DNA of 52,683 nucleotides from Clostridia bacterium (GTDB lineage: Bacteria > Bacillota > Clostridia > Oscillospirales > Acutalibacteraceae), in assembly GCA_017379935.1 (NCBI GenBank), contig JAFNVC010000015.1, forward strand, positions 1 to 52,683, in the 5' to 3' direction. How positions within the stretch are numbered: the stretch's first letter is position 1; each line of letters starts with the position of its first letter. Shown piece after piece: positions 38,526 to 45,143 of this stretch. A program made the position numbers and the translations under genes. The notes under the pieces are model-generated. The model did no database searches. It was not told the DNA's origin and was given only the letters and a program-made list of their open reading frames with translations.

Positions 38526-39947
38526 ATGACCGAAATTTCAAGCAGATGTTGGGAATTAACAACTAAGCTTATCCATCCGGAAACAGGAAAAACACTCATA
38601 GAGATTGACCAAATCGACAAAATTTCAAAAAATTTTCCTCAGCTCGATTCTTATGCTTGGATTGTTCATGATAAGGATAAAAAAGCTGATGGCACACCTA
38701 TTGAACCACATATTCATCTTTTGATGAATTTCACCAACGCTCAAAAATTATCACCTTTGGCTAAAGCTTTCAATTTCGAGGATAACCCCAGTTTTTTTGT
38801 AAAGAAAAATAACGGACGAGGAAAGCGTTCAGCATACCTTGACAGTCTCGTTTATTTAACTCACGAAGATGAAAAACAGCAAAAATTAGGTAAACATCTT
38901 TATTCTGATGATGAAGTTCATTTTTGGCACGTAAACGGACAAGGTTTCCGCGAGTATGTCATTGAAAAACAAAAATCAGTTAAAACTAATGTAGAAAAAT
39001 ACGGTAGAGCCGAACTTACATTAACAGAAAAGCTTGAACTTTCAGTTTTATACGACGGTGTAAAACCTCGAGATATCCGCCTAAAACATCCGTTTGAGTA
39101 TAATAAGAGTGTAGAGAAATTCAAGAAAAACAGAATTGATTTTCTTAAAAATCAACCAATGCCTCCTTTTAGATTTAATGTATATGTTACCGGTGACGGC
39201 GGCAGTGGCAAGGGTTTGATTTCTCAAGGACTCTCACATGCACTTATTAACCCTGACGGTGAGATGGAAGATGAAGACATTTTCTTCACAGTTGGAGCTC
39301 AAAGCGTAAGTTTTGAAGGTTATAATGGACAACCTGTGATTATTTGGGACGATTGTAGGTCAAATGAGTTGTTTCAAAAATTAGATTCGCGCGGAAATAT
39401 ATTTAATGTATTCGACCCCCATCCTAAAAATATTTCGCAAAACATTAAATACGGTAGTATTAAATTAACTAATACAATTAACATAATTAATTCTGTACAG
39501 CCATTTGAAGAATTTTGCAATAAAATCGCAGGTGAACATATTGACAGAAAAACTGGCGACATCATACCCGCAGAAGATTCGCAAATCAGCCAAATCTACA
39601 GACGCTTTCCGTTAGTTATCGAAATAATCGATGCTGAACATTATAATTTAAGCTACAATATGGCATTTTTTAAGGAAGCGGAAGATTATAAGGAACTTTG
39701 TTGTTACGAAAACATTTATGGTCCTTTCATAAAACTTGTCGAAACTTTCGGAAAGAATTCAGAAGCATATAAGAAACATACAAAAGAATCTTTATCACTT
39801 GTTTGTGACTATTACGAATTTGCAAAAAAAATACATACAGAAAGTCCTGAATTGAATGAAGATTCAATTGATATTGATTTCGGAAGATTAGGTTTGCCAA
39901 ATACCGATGAGCCGTTGCCATTTGATGATATTATCGAAATAAAATAA
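38526..39947 (+). CDS. Replication initiator: HUH nuclease fused to superfamily 3 helicase
   Basis: This 473-residue Rep has two domains. The first 150 or so residues match the Rep_2 (pMV158 RepB-like) HUH endonuclease: WIVHDKDKK, the metal-binding HUH motif EPHIHLLM (H62, H64), and the catalytic-tyrosine segment LVYLTHEDEKQ (Y110). From about 215 a superfamily 3 helicase follows with Walker A GDGGSGKG (223-230), Walker B VIIWDD (271-276) and a motif C region TNTINIINS. This fusion is the architecture of CRESS-DNA virus Reps and of their bacterial relatives, the pCRESS plasmids, often found integrated in Firmicutes genomes. It should nick, unwind and rejoin DNA. AAGGAGGGA lies 6-8 nt before the ATG. 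It converges with the second recombinase. Confidence 0.87.
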   Translation: MTEISSRCWELTTKLIHPETGKTLIEIDQIDKISKNFPQLDSYAWIVHDKDKKADGTPIEPHIHLLMNFTNAQKLSPLAKAFNFEDNPSFFVKKNNGRGKRSAYLDSLVYLTHEDEKQQKLGKHLYSDDEVHFWHVNGQGFREYVIEKQKSVKTNVEKYGRAELTLTEKLELSVLYDGVKPRDIRLKHPFEYNKSVEKFKKNRIDFLKNQPMPPFRFNVYVTGDGGSGKGLISQGLSHALINPDGEMEDEDIFFTVGAQSVSFEGYNGQPVIIWDDCRSNELFQKLDSRGNIFNVFDPHPKNISQNIKYGSIKLTNTINIINSVQPFEEFCNKIAGEHIDRKTGDIIPAEDSQISQIYRRFPLVIEIIDAEHYNLSYNMAFFKEAEDYKELCCYENIYGPFIKLVETFGKNSEAYKKHTKESLSLVCDYYEFAKKIHTESPELNEDSIDIDFGRLGLPNTDEPLPFDDIIEIK

Positions 39948-39950
39948 TTA

Positions 39951-39983
39951 GAATCCTGCGAAGATTAAAGCTTCGCAGGATTC
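39951..39983. terminator. Bidirectional terminator between rep and second recombinase
   Basis: A 13-bp perfect stem (39951-39963 with 39971-39983) and a 7-nt loop lie between the convergent genes, with T-rich sequence to the right. Confidence 0.75.
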
Positions 39984-39984
39984 T

Positions 39985-40989
39985 TCATTTAGCAAGCAAA
40001 TAATTATTTGAGGCAGATAAACGCCAATGAGCCAAACAGAATACATTCGTTGCGAATAAAGCCAATCTATCGAACTCAATATCAAAGCCATCTTCAATCG
40101 CCTTCTTTTTAGTGGCACCTCGTAATTTATATACACCTTTTGTGTTTTTAAACGGGAATGGACGTGGAATACCCGTCTTGGGATTTAAATTATATTTATT
40201 CCACGTAGCAAGCAAATCTCCAATTAACTTCTGCCTATTTTTTTGGTCAAGTTTTTCATTTCCTGTATGCAATAAATCGTAATAAAATTTATAATTTTTT
40301 TGGGCAAATAATGCGCGCAAATGATGGTAATCCATTTTGGGGGAAAAGTCCTCTTTTTTAAACAATCTCTCATTACTATTAGATTTGTTGAAGTATTGTT
40401 TTACAAATTCAATATCTTCAGAAAAATTGAGCCTCTGTTTATGGAATCGACCACCCTTTCCGCGTTTGATACGGATAGCATAGCCTATTTCATCTTGTAT
40501 CAAATCATCCATACACAATCTCATCAACTCAGACCGGCGGATTCCTGTGCGTGTTTGAATTTCCGCGACATAAGAATATTTGGGATTACCATACCTCTGT
40601 TGGGTGTGTTGATATTTGTTTGCTCGTTCACGACTTCTTATATTCTCGCTAACTCTTCTGATAGGTTTGGTTATTTCTGACATAGAAATACCGTGGAAAC
40701 TACATATCGGGGCGATGTAAGTATGAATCGTACTCGCAGTTTTTCCTTGTTCCTTTAAATAATCCGCGTATTCCTGAATGAATTTGGAACAATCCTCTTT
40801 ACTCTTAGAATTATGATATTTTCTACAATAACAGATATATCGCTTATAGTTTTTTTCATAAGCCTCTCGGGTTACATCGTTTTTGAATTTTTTGAAATAC
40901 TCCCGGGCCTCATTCATCATAACTTTATCAATAGACAACTTTTTATTGTTGCACTTTTGCTTTTGTCTGCGCTCGGTGCATCGTGCCAT
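39985..40989 (-). CDS. Divergent tyrosine recombinase
   Basis: This 334-residue protein has the layout of a phage-type integrase. An N-terminal core-binding domain includes REAYEKNYKRYICYCRKYH and STIHTYIAPICSFHG. The catalytic domain has box I RTGIRRSELMRL (R151), YHHLRALFA (His222 or 223, Arg225), and near the end CLAHWRLSASNNY with H321 and the nucleophile candidate Y330. Spacing between boxes is unusual, with an insertion of about 90 residues between the HxxR box and the last His, so it is not the element's typical integrase. It may resolve multimers or invert DNA. ATG 40989 has GAGGTGA upstream. It is expressed toward rep. Confidence 0.72.
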   Translation of the reverse strand: MARCTERRQKQKCNNKKLSIDKVMMNEAREYFKKFKNDVTREAYEKNYKRYICYCRKYHNSKSKEDCSKFIQEYADYLKEQGKTASTIHTYIAPICSFHGISMSEITKPIRRVSENIRSRERANKYQHTQQRYGNPKYSYVAEIQTRTGIRRSELMRLCMDDLIQDEIGYAIRIKRGKGGRFHKQRLNFSEDIEFVKQYFNKSNSNERLFKKEDFSPKMDYHHLRALFAQKNYKFYYDLLHTGNEKLDQKNRQKLIGDLLATWNKYNLNPKTGIPRPFPFKNTKGVYKLRGATKKKAIEDGFDIEFDRLALFATNVFCLAHWRLSASNNYLLAK

Positions 40990-41182
40990 TATGTTCACCT
41001 CTATTTTAAAATAATTTTTGAACACTTCAATATAATCGGTGTATTCTGACCGCCATAAGTTCAACGTTCGTGGGCTTCAACAGCTACGATAATTTCGCAC
41101 TCGATGGGGAACAGTGCACCGAGCCAACCGCAACGGATGCGGACGTGCTCTTTAAAACACGATTTTTCTCCTTAAAAGGAAC

Positions 41183-41230
41183 CGCTAATTGGTTATTCTC
41201 CTTGATAACCAAGAAGAATAACCATTAGCG
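41183..41230. other. Long imperfect hairpin, candidate single-strand origin or RNA element
   Basis: Arms 41183-41204 and 41210-41230 pair over 20 bp (7 + 9 + 4, interrupted by one bulge and one mismatch) around a 5-nt loop ATAAC. It lies in the 445-bp gene-free stretch 40990-41434, which is less AT-rich than the rest of the element. The stretch also has an open frame of about 54 codons from 41070 without a start signal. Rolling-circle elements need such a hairpin for lagging-strand synthesis. No T run follows, so it is not a simple terminator. Confidence 0.5.
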
Positions 41231-41422
41231 CACAGACAGCACTTTGGAGGATTTGAAAGAAGGTCAGAAAAATCAAAACTGTGCAGTCTGCATTGTGTGG
41301 CTATATGTAATGCGGAAAAAAAAGAAAGGATAGGAAAAAACCGCTTACCACCATTTTAAATCCTATTGTCATATTTCTCATAAAAAATATGTAATAAAAC
41401 TCAATTTTTAATAAAAGCAAAG

Positions 41423-41448
41423 CCCGCTGTGAACTTAATCACAGCGGG
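41423..41448 (-). terminator. Terminator after the OB-like gene
   Basis: A 10-bp perfect stem CCCGCTGTGA/TCACAGCGGG overlaps the last codons of the gene and is followed on the minus strand by CTTTGCTTTTATT. Confidence 0.7.
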
Positions 41449-42118
41449 TTAAATCTTTGAGGTCATCTTTAAATAGCACGGCAAGAAAAATTGTGCTATG
41501 CACATTGAGGAAACTAAAAATCTCTTCTGACAAGCCTTTAGTGTTTTCTCGAATCGGCTCTAACAAATTCAAAACGCAAAGAGTGAATAATGATTCAAAA
41601 TCAATATGAGTGTGTGCTTTTGAAAAACCTTCAAAAGCTTTAACAAGAGAATATGTTGCATACAATTCACCTTCATATTTATATCCGTGCAAAATACATT
41701 TATTTTTATTTTTAAGCAAGTCGTCCTGATGAAGTTTAAGTAGTGTAAACAACACATCCGCTATAGCACACGAATCAAACTTATTCAAAGTTTTTTTGAA
41801 ATCATACAGGATTTCCTCTGCTGTAATCTTTGTTATAGGTTCAACATTAAAATCTTTAAGTGCTATAAATGCCGGACAGATATTTGATGCCATAATCTTA
41901 CCGTGCTCACCGACGTATCCATTGACCTGTACCATCATTCCTTCCAACTTACGCATATCAAAATCTTTAATAGGATAAAACAACACAGCCGGATGCAGTA
42001 CATTTCCATCTGACATCAAAAACATTTTTACTACGTCACCATAAGTTTTATCATAACCATACTTGATTTCCCGGATTATGAAAAACGAGTTAATTTTTTC
42101 ACCTTTTTTAAAATACAT
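41435..42118 (-). CDS. Element protein of unknown function, OB-fold and HD-like pattern resembling YhaM
   Basis: I do not firmly recognise this 227-residue protein. The N-terminal 90 residues (KKGEKINSFFIIREIKYGYDKTYG through GMMVQVNGYVGEHGKIMAS) run like the OB-fold of the YhaM 3'-5' exoribonuclease. The middle segment (ILHGYKYEGELYATYSLVKAFEGF) lines up with the start of its HD domain. Where YhaM has the metal HD pair, this protein has CVLNLLEP, so the catalytic dyad is absent and the protein would bind rather than cut nucleic acid. This is pattern comparison by eye and could be wrong. AAGGA lies 11 nt before the ATG. It diverges from the small-protein/excisionase/integrase genes. Confidence 0.45.
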   Translation of the reverse strand: MYFKKGEKINSFFIIREIKYGYDKTYGDVVKMFLMSDGNVLHPAVLFYPIKDFDMRKLEGMMVQVNGYVGEHGKIMASNICPAFIALKDFNVEPITKITAEEILYDFKKTLNKFDSCAIADVLFTLLKLHQDDLLKNKNKCILHGYKYEGELYATYSLVKAFEGFSKAHTHIDFESLFTLCVLNLLEPIRENTKGLSEEIFSFLNVHSTIFLAVLFKDDLKDLTRCD

Positions 42119-42350
42119 ATATTTTCAATCCTTTTAAATTAATTATTCTGACCTACTCATCATTTAAGTTCCTTTAGACTTAAATTCAATAAAAATATGT
42201 AATTTAAAAGATTTTTGAATCCTATAAAATTTAAAAAAGTTTACCAATTCATCGAGAAGTTTTTAGTGAAAAATCGAAAATATTTTAAATTTTTTCTGTT
42301 TTTTAATAAAAATGGCTCGAAAATTGTTTTAAAACGCACTTTTTTAAATT

Positions 42351-42368
42351 TTTCTAACATATTCATTT
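42351..42368 (+). repeat. TCTAACATATTYATTT motif, copy 2 of 3
   Basis: It matches copy 1 over 18 bases and lies 30 bp before the small-protein start at 42398, following a T-rich run. It may be a leader or promoter element. The stretch 42119-42350 before it is very AT-rich and holds no gene. Confidence 0.6.
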
Positions 42369-42397
42369 CAAATCAATGAAATCGAGGTGAAATGAAT

Positions 42398-42583
42398 ATG
42401 TCTAATCCATTGTTTTTAAAATTTAAATCGAGTAACGAAATCAATGATTTCAAACAATCACTGTTGCTTCAGACGGGTCAATATGCAGAAGATTTTGAGA
42501 TTTATACTCAAGCCGACCTCGACCAAGCTGTGGAAGAGTGCAAAGTCGTTTTTCAAAACGGAATATGTATTCTTTTCATTTAA
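42398..42583 (+). CDS. Small element protein, unknown function
   Basis: This is a 61-residue acidic protein, MSNPLFLKFKSSNEIND at the start and CKVVFQNGICILFI at the end, with no motif that I recognise. Support for its reality is a good GAGGTGA ribosome binding site 8 nt before ATG 42398 (an ATG two codons earlier is too close to it), its place at the head of the excisionase/integrase module, and the conserved motif in its leader. A weak hairpin AGACTCC/GGAGTCT (42592-42609) follows it. It could be a regulator of the module. Confidence 0.55.
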   Translation: MSNPLFLKFKSSNEINDFKQSLLLQTGQYAEDFEIYTQADLDQAVEECKVVFQNGICILFI

Positions 42584-42632
42584 AACAAAACAGACTCCCT
42601 TTGGAGTCTTGATAACATTATTTTTTCTTCTG

Positions 42633-42651
42633 TCTAACATATTTATTTTGA
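42633..42651 (+). repeat. TCTAACATATTYATTT motif, copy 3 of 3
   Basis: Third copy, 80 bp before the excisionase-like gene. It is followed by AGGAGG (42664-42669), 6 nt and ATGTAG, a start codon directly followed by a stop codon at 42676-42681. Confidence 0.6.
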
Positions 42652-42730
42652 AAATATGTCAACAGGAGGAAAAATATGTAGGTTTTTATTAAATATCACT
42701 TCAATACAAAAAGAAAGCAGGAAATTAATT

Positions 42731-42931
42731 ATGTTCGATTCATATGATGATATTTTAACGGTAAAAGAAGCTCGTGAAGCTTTAAAAATCGGAAGAAACA
42801 AGATTTACGAGAAATTAAAGAACAAAGAAATTAAATACTTTATGGATGAAGGTAAATACTACATTCCAAAATTTGCACTTATTGACTATGTCAATAACAA
42901 AATGAATGTAGACGCTCTTGTCGTAAATTAA
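42731..42931 (+). CDS. Excisionase-like helix-turn-helix protein
   Basis: This 66-residue protein has the winged-helix excisionase layout: ILTVKEAREALKIGRNKIYEKLKNKEIKYFMDEGKYYIPKFALIDYV. The helix-turn-helix spans about 9-30, and a short beta wing with basic residues follows, as in the HTH_17/excisionase family. It lies 22 bp before the integrase gene, the usual place for a recombination directionality factor. I start it at ATG 42731, with AGGAA 7 nt upstream. The open frame extends 25 codons upstream to an ATG at 42656 that lacks a ribosome binding site. Confidence 0.82.
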   Translation: MFDSYDDILTVKEAREALKIGRNKIYEKLKNKEIKYFMDEGKYYIPKFALIDYVNNKMNVDALVVN

Positions 42932-42953
42932 TACTGAGAAAGGAGTATTTCTA

Positions 42954-44132
42954 ATGATAACCGGTTCAATTCAGCCTAAACGAGGAATTTGGCAAACGGT
43001 AATAAATTTAAAAGATAATTCAGGAAAAAGAAAGCCAAAATGGGAAACAACAGGTCTCCCCATAAAAGGTAACAAGAAAAAGGCTGAACAAATACTGAGA
43101 GAAAGAATTGCTTTTTACGAATTGCAAGAAGGTATAGTTTCACCTGATACACTTTTTACTGATTATATTAAGCTATGGCTTGATAGGAAAAAACCGTATA
43201 TTGAAATCGATACATATGAAGGTTATGAAACGATAGTAAACTCTCACCTCATACCATATTTTGAACCTAAAAAAATCAAACTGTGTGAACTTACCTCAGC
43301 ACAGCTTCAAAAATATGCCGATTTCAAACTGAAGAACGGTCGTGCAGATGGGAAAGGTGGTCTTTCAGCCACAAGCGTTAAATCTCATTTTAGAGTAATC
43401 AAACAGATTTTAAAGAAAGCGGTAAAAGAAAACTATATTTTAAAAAATCCAAGTGATGATGTCACATTACCTAAACCTCAAGCTTATAAAGCTGAAATTT
43501 ATACTGAACAGCAACTAATCGAGTTGCTTAATAAAATCAAAGACGACCCTTTAATCTATTTGATTATATTAACTTCATTTTTAGGATTGAGAAGGAGTGA
43601 AGTGCTTGGCCTAAAATGGAATAGCGTAAATTTTGAAACTAAAGAAATTCTAATTAAAGAAACCGTCGTCAGAAACAAAACAACCATATCAAAAAAGAAA
43701 ACAAAAAACGAATCAAGTTATCGCTCATACCCACTTAGCGACGACATTTTTAATATCATCTTACTTTTAAAAGAAGATGAAAAGAAAAATGCAAAAAAAT
43801 GGGGCAGTAAGTACAACAAAAATGATTACATATTTAAACATTCTGACGGTAGACCATTTACGCCAAACTACGTAAGCCAACATTTTAAACTGATTTTAGA
43901 AAAGAACAGTTTTAAACATATACGTTTTCACGACCTGCGTCATAGTTGTGCAAGCTTGTTTTTAGCAAAAGGCCACTCTCTCAAAGAAATCCAACTATGG
44001 TTGGGGCATTCAAACTTCAGCACAACTGCTGATATTTATGCTCATTTAGACACAAACAGCAAGAAAAATATGGCTGAAACAATGTCTGAAGTAGGAAAAA
44101 TAGCGTTAGACAAAACGTTAGACACCGAGTGA
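42954..44132 (+). CDS. int: Tyrosine integrase of the element
   Basis: This 392-residue integrase belongs to the Tn916/phage type. An N-terminal arm-binding region (QPKRGIWQTVINLKDNSGKRKPKWETTGLP) leads into a SAM-like core-binding domain with DTYEGYETIVNSHLIPYF. The catalytic domain shows FLGLRRSEVLGLKW (R213), HDLRHSCASL (H326, R329), LWLGHSNFSTTADIYAHL (H352, Y362). All five key residues except the hairpin lysine can be placed with confidence. It ends 73 bp from the 3' end of tRNA-Leu, as expected for an integrase that targets the tRNA 3' part. AAAGGAG lies before the ATG. The last codons contain the right-end TTAGACA pair. Confidence 0.95.
   Translation: MITGSIQPKRGIWQTVINLKDNSGKRKPKWETTGLPIKGNKKKAEQILRERIAFYELQEGIVSPDTLFTDYIKLWLDRKKPYIEIDTYEGYETIVNSHLIPYFEPKKIKLCELTSAQLQKYADFKLKNGRADGKGGLSATSVKSHFRVIKQILKKAVKENYILKNPSDDVTLPKPQAYKAEIYTEQQLIELLNKIKDDPLIYLIILTSFLGLRRSEVLGLKWNSVNFETKEILIKETVVRNKTTISKKKTKNESSYRSYPLSDDIFNIILLLKEDEKKNAKKWGSKYNKNDYIFKHSDGRPFTPNYVSQHFKLILEKNSFKHIRFHDLRHSCASLFLAKGHSLKEIQLWLGHSNFSTTADIYAHLDTNSKKNMAETMSEVGKIALDKTLDTE
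44106..44124. repeat. Right-end paired TTAGACA motifs (candidate integrase arm sites)
   Basis: TTAGACA at 44106-44112 and 44118-44124, direct, 12 nt apart, inside the last codons of the integrase gene. They match the left-end pair at 30925-30942. Confidence 0.6.
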
Positions 44133-44157
44133 TTTCCAAGGTTTAAAAACAAAAAGT

Positions 44158-44201
44158 AAAAGCCTTGATTCACTCAGAAACCTAAGTAAATCAAGGCTTT
44201 T
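44158..44201. terminator. Terminator serving integrase and the reconstituted tRNA
   Basis: A 13-bp perfect stem AAAAGCCTTGATT/AATCAAGGCTTTT with an 18-nt loop and T-rich flanks on both strands lies between the integrase stop and the tRNA 3' end. Confidence 0.75.
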
Positions 44202-44205
44202 CGGT

Positions 44206-44292
44206 TGGTGCCGGTGACCGGGGTCGAACCGGTACGGTATCGCTACCACTGGATTTTGAGTCCAGCACGTCTGCCAATTCCATCACACCGGC
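44206..44292 (-). tRNA. tRNA-Leu(CAA), rebuilt at the right junction of the element
   Basis: This 87-nt class II tRNA is read on the minus strand. The acceptor stem is GCCGGTG/CACCGGC with encoded CCA, the D-arm includes GGAATTGGCAGACG, and the anticodon arm CTGGA-CTCAAAA-TCCAG gives anticodon CAA (codon UUG). A variable arm and the T-loop GGTTCGACCCC are also present. The 3' 55 nt are the attachment repeat shared with 30715-30769, so this part comes from the element and the 5' 32 nt from the chromosome. The gene is complete and should function. Confidence 0.97.
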
Positions 44293-44344
44293 ACATAACG
44301 GGGTTTATTATAAACTAATATCATTTAAAAATCAAGTCTTTTTT

Positions 44345-45016
44345 TCAATTTTGCACGGCATCGTAAATTACTTTTGCAATTTCCGCCGCCATAGCATCGA
44401 AATTCTTATCAAAAGCCTTATTGTCCTCTGCCGAGCTGATAAACGCGACCTCAAGAAGCACGGACGGCATTCTCGTGTTTGCATTGACATAATAATTATT
44501 CGCCGTATTATCGCGGAAGCCCGTCTTGACTCCCCTGTCCTCGAGACCCGTTGCCCGACTGATTGCCTTTGTCAGCTTTTTGGCAATTTTATTTTCCGCA
44601 TCCTTCGGACGCTTTGCTATCCACGCTTCTATACCCGTGCCTTTAGCAGAGCTGTTGCGGTGAAGGGAAACGAACAAATCCGCGCGCTTTCTGTTGGCGG
44701 TCTTGCATCTGTCCTTAAGTGAGACGGTTGTATCATCCTCACGGGTCAGCACGGTATTAACGCCCATTGCCTCAAGCTCATCTCTGACCTTCAGGGTAAG
44801 ACGAAGATTGTCGTCCTTTTCATACCGCTTGCCGTCCGTCGAGGTTGCACCGACGTCCGTACCGCCGTGACCCGCATCAAGGCAGACGATAATTTCGTTA
44901 TCGTAATGCTCGGTCACGACATTTGAGAGCAGCTTAACCGCTATAAGGAAGCTCACAATCACAAGCACAACGGCAATTATGAGTGATGTATTCTGTTTTT
45001 TTGCCTGTTGTTTCAA
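44345..45016 (-). CDS. N-acetylmuramoyl-L-alanine amidase (Amidase_3, CwlD-like)
   Basis: This zinc amidase cuts between the glycan chain and the peptide in peptidoglycan. The 223-residue protein has one membrane segment at about 11-31, so it is anchored with the enzyme outside. The Amidase_3 motifs are CLDAGHGGTD (zinc His in AGH), the metal Glu in RYEKDDNL, SLHRNSSAKGTG with the third ligand, and the catalytic Glu in LLEVAFISS. It is close in size to CwlD, which makes spore-cortex muramic lactam, but a vegetative role is equally possible. TTG at 45016 is chosen because AAGGGG lies 8 nt upstream; an ATG at 45034 has no such signal. Confidence 0.9.
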   Translation of the reverse strand: MKQQAKKQNTSLIIAVVLVIVSFLIAVKLLSNVVTEHYDNEIIVCLDAGHGGTDVGATSTDGKRYEKDDNLRLTLKVRDELEAMGVNTVLTREDDTTVSLKDRCKTANRKRADLFVSLHRNSSAKGTGIEAWIAKRPKDAENKIAKKLTKAISRATGLEDRGVKTGFRDNTANNYYVNANTRMPSVLLEVAFISSAEDNKAFDKNFDAMAAEIAKVIYDAVQN

Positions 45017-45049
45017 TGTGCCTGTCCCCTTCATAAAAATGCTGTTATC

Positions 45050-45078
45050 ATTATACTATAAAAATATAAAATACGCAA
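45050..45078 (-). promoter_or_regulatory. Promoter of the amidase gene
   Basis: Minus strand: TTGCGT (45078-45073), a 17-nt spacer and TATAAT (45055-45050). Confidence 0.65.
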
Positions 45079-45084
45079 ACTTCA

Positions 45085-45113
45085 TTGACTTAAAGATTTA
45101 AAAGTAGTAAAAT
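45085..45113 (+). promoter_or_regulatory. Promoter of the phosphoesterase/EIIC operon
   Basis: TTGACT (45085-45090), a 17-nt spacer and TAAAAT (45108-45113), then AGGAGG before ATG 45144. It diverges from the amidase promoter. Confidence 0.7.
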
Positions 45114-45143
45114 ATTTCTAATTTATTCAGGAGGTTTTTTATT

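Larger units (their letters stand above)
30770..44260. mobile_element. Integrated mobile element in tRNA-Leu(CAA), about 13.5 kb
   Basis: The element is bounded by a 55-bp direct repeat (30715-30769 and 44206-44260) and carries an integrase next to the intact tRNA. From right to left it holds integrase, excisionase-like protein, small protein, OB-like protein, second recombinase, Rep, and a giant surface protein. It is clearly more AT-rich than the flanks. No relaxase of MOB type, coupling protein, mating-pore gene, capsid or terminase is visible. I class it as an integrated plasmid-like or mobilisable element whose HUH-helicase Rep could drive rolling-circle replication after excision. The 30770-31006 stretch holds no gene: it has TTAGACA repeats, hairpin CAACATTGAT/ATCAATGTTG near 30867-30889, and a small hairpin at 30966-30993. 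Confidence 0.93.

Noticed and set aside
38336-38566. Possible 76-residue gene before rep, starting TTG
   Set aside because: It runs through the iterons and hairpins and overlaps the rep start out of frame; the repeats explain its Cys/Asn/Val pattern. The ribosome binding site is weak and far from TTG.
41070-41234. Open frame of about 54 codons in the 41.1-kb island
   Set aside because: No ATG and no ribosome binding site; it overlaps the long hairpin. It could be a gene remnant but cannot be supported as a coding gene.
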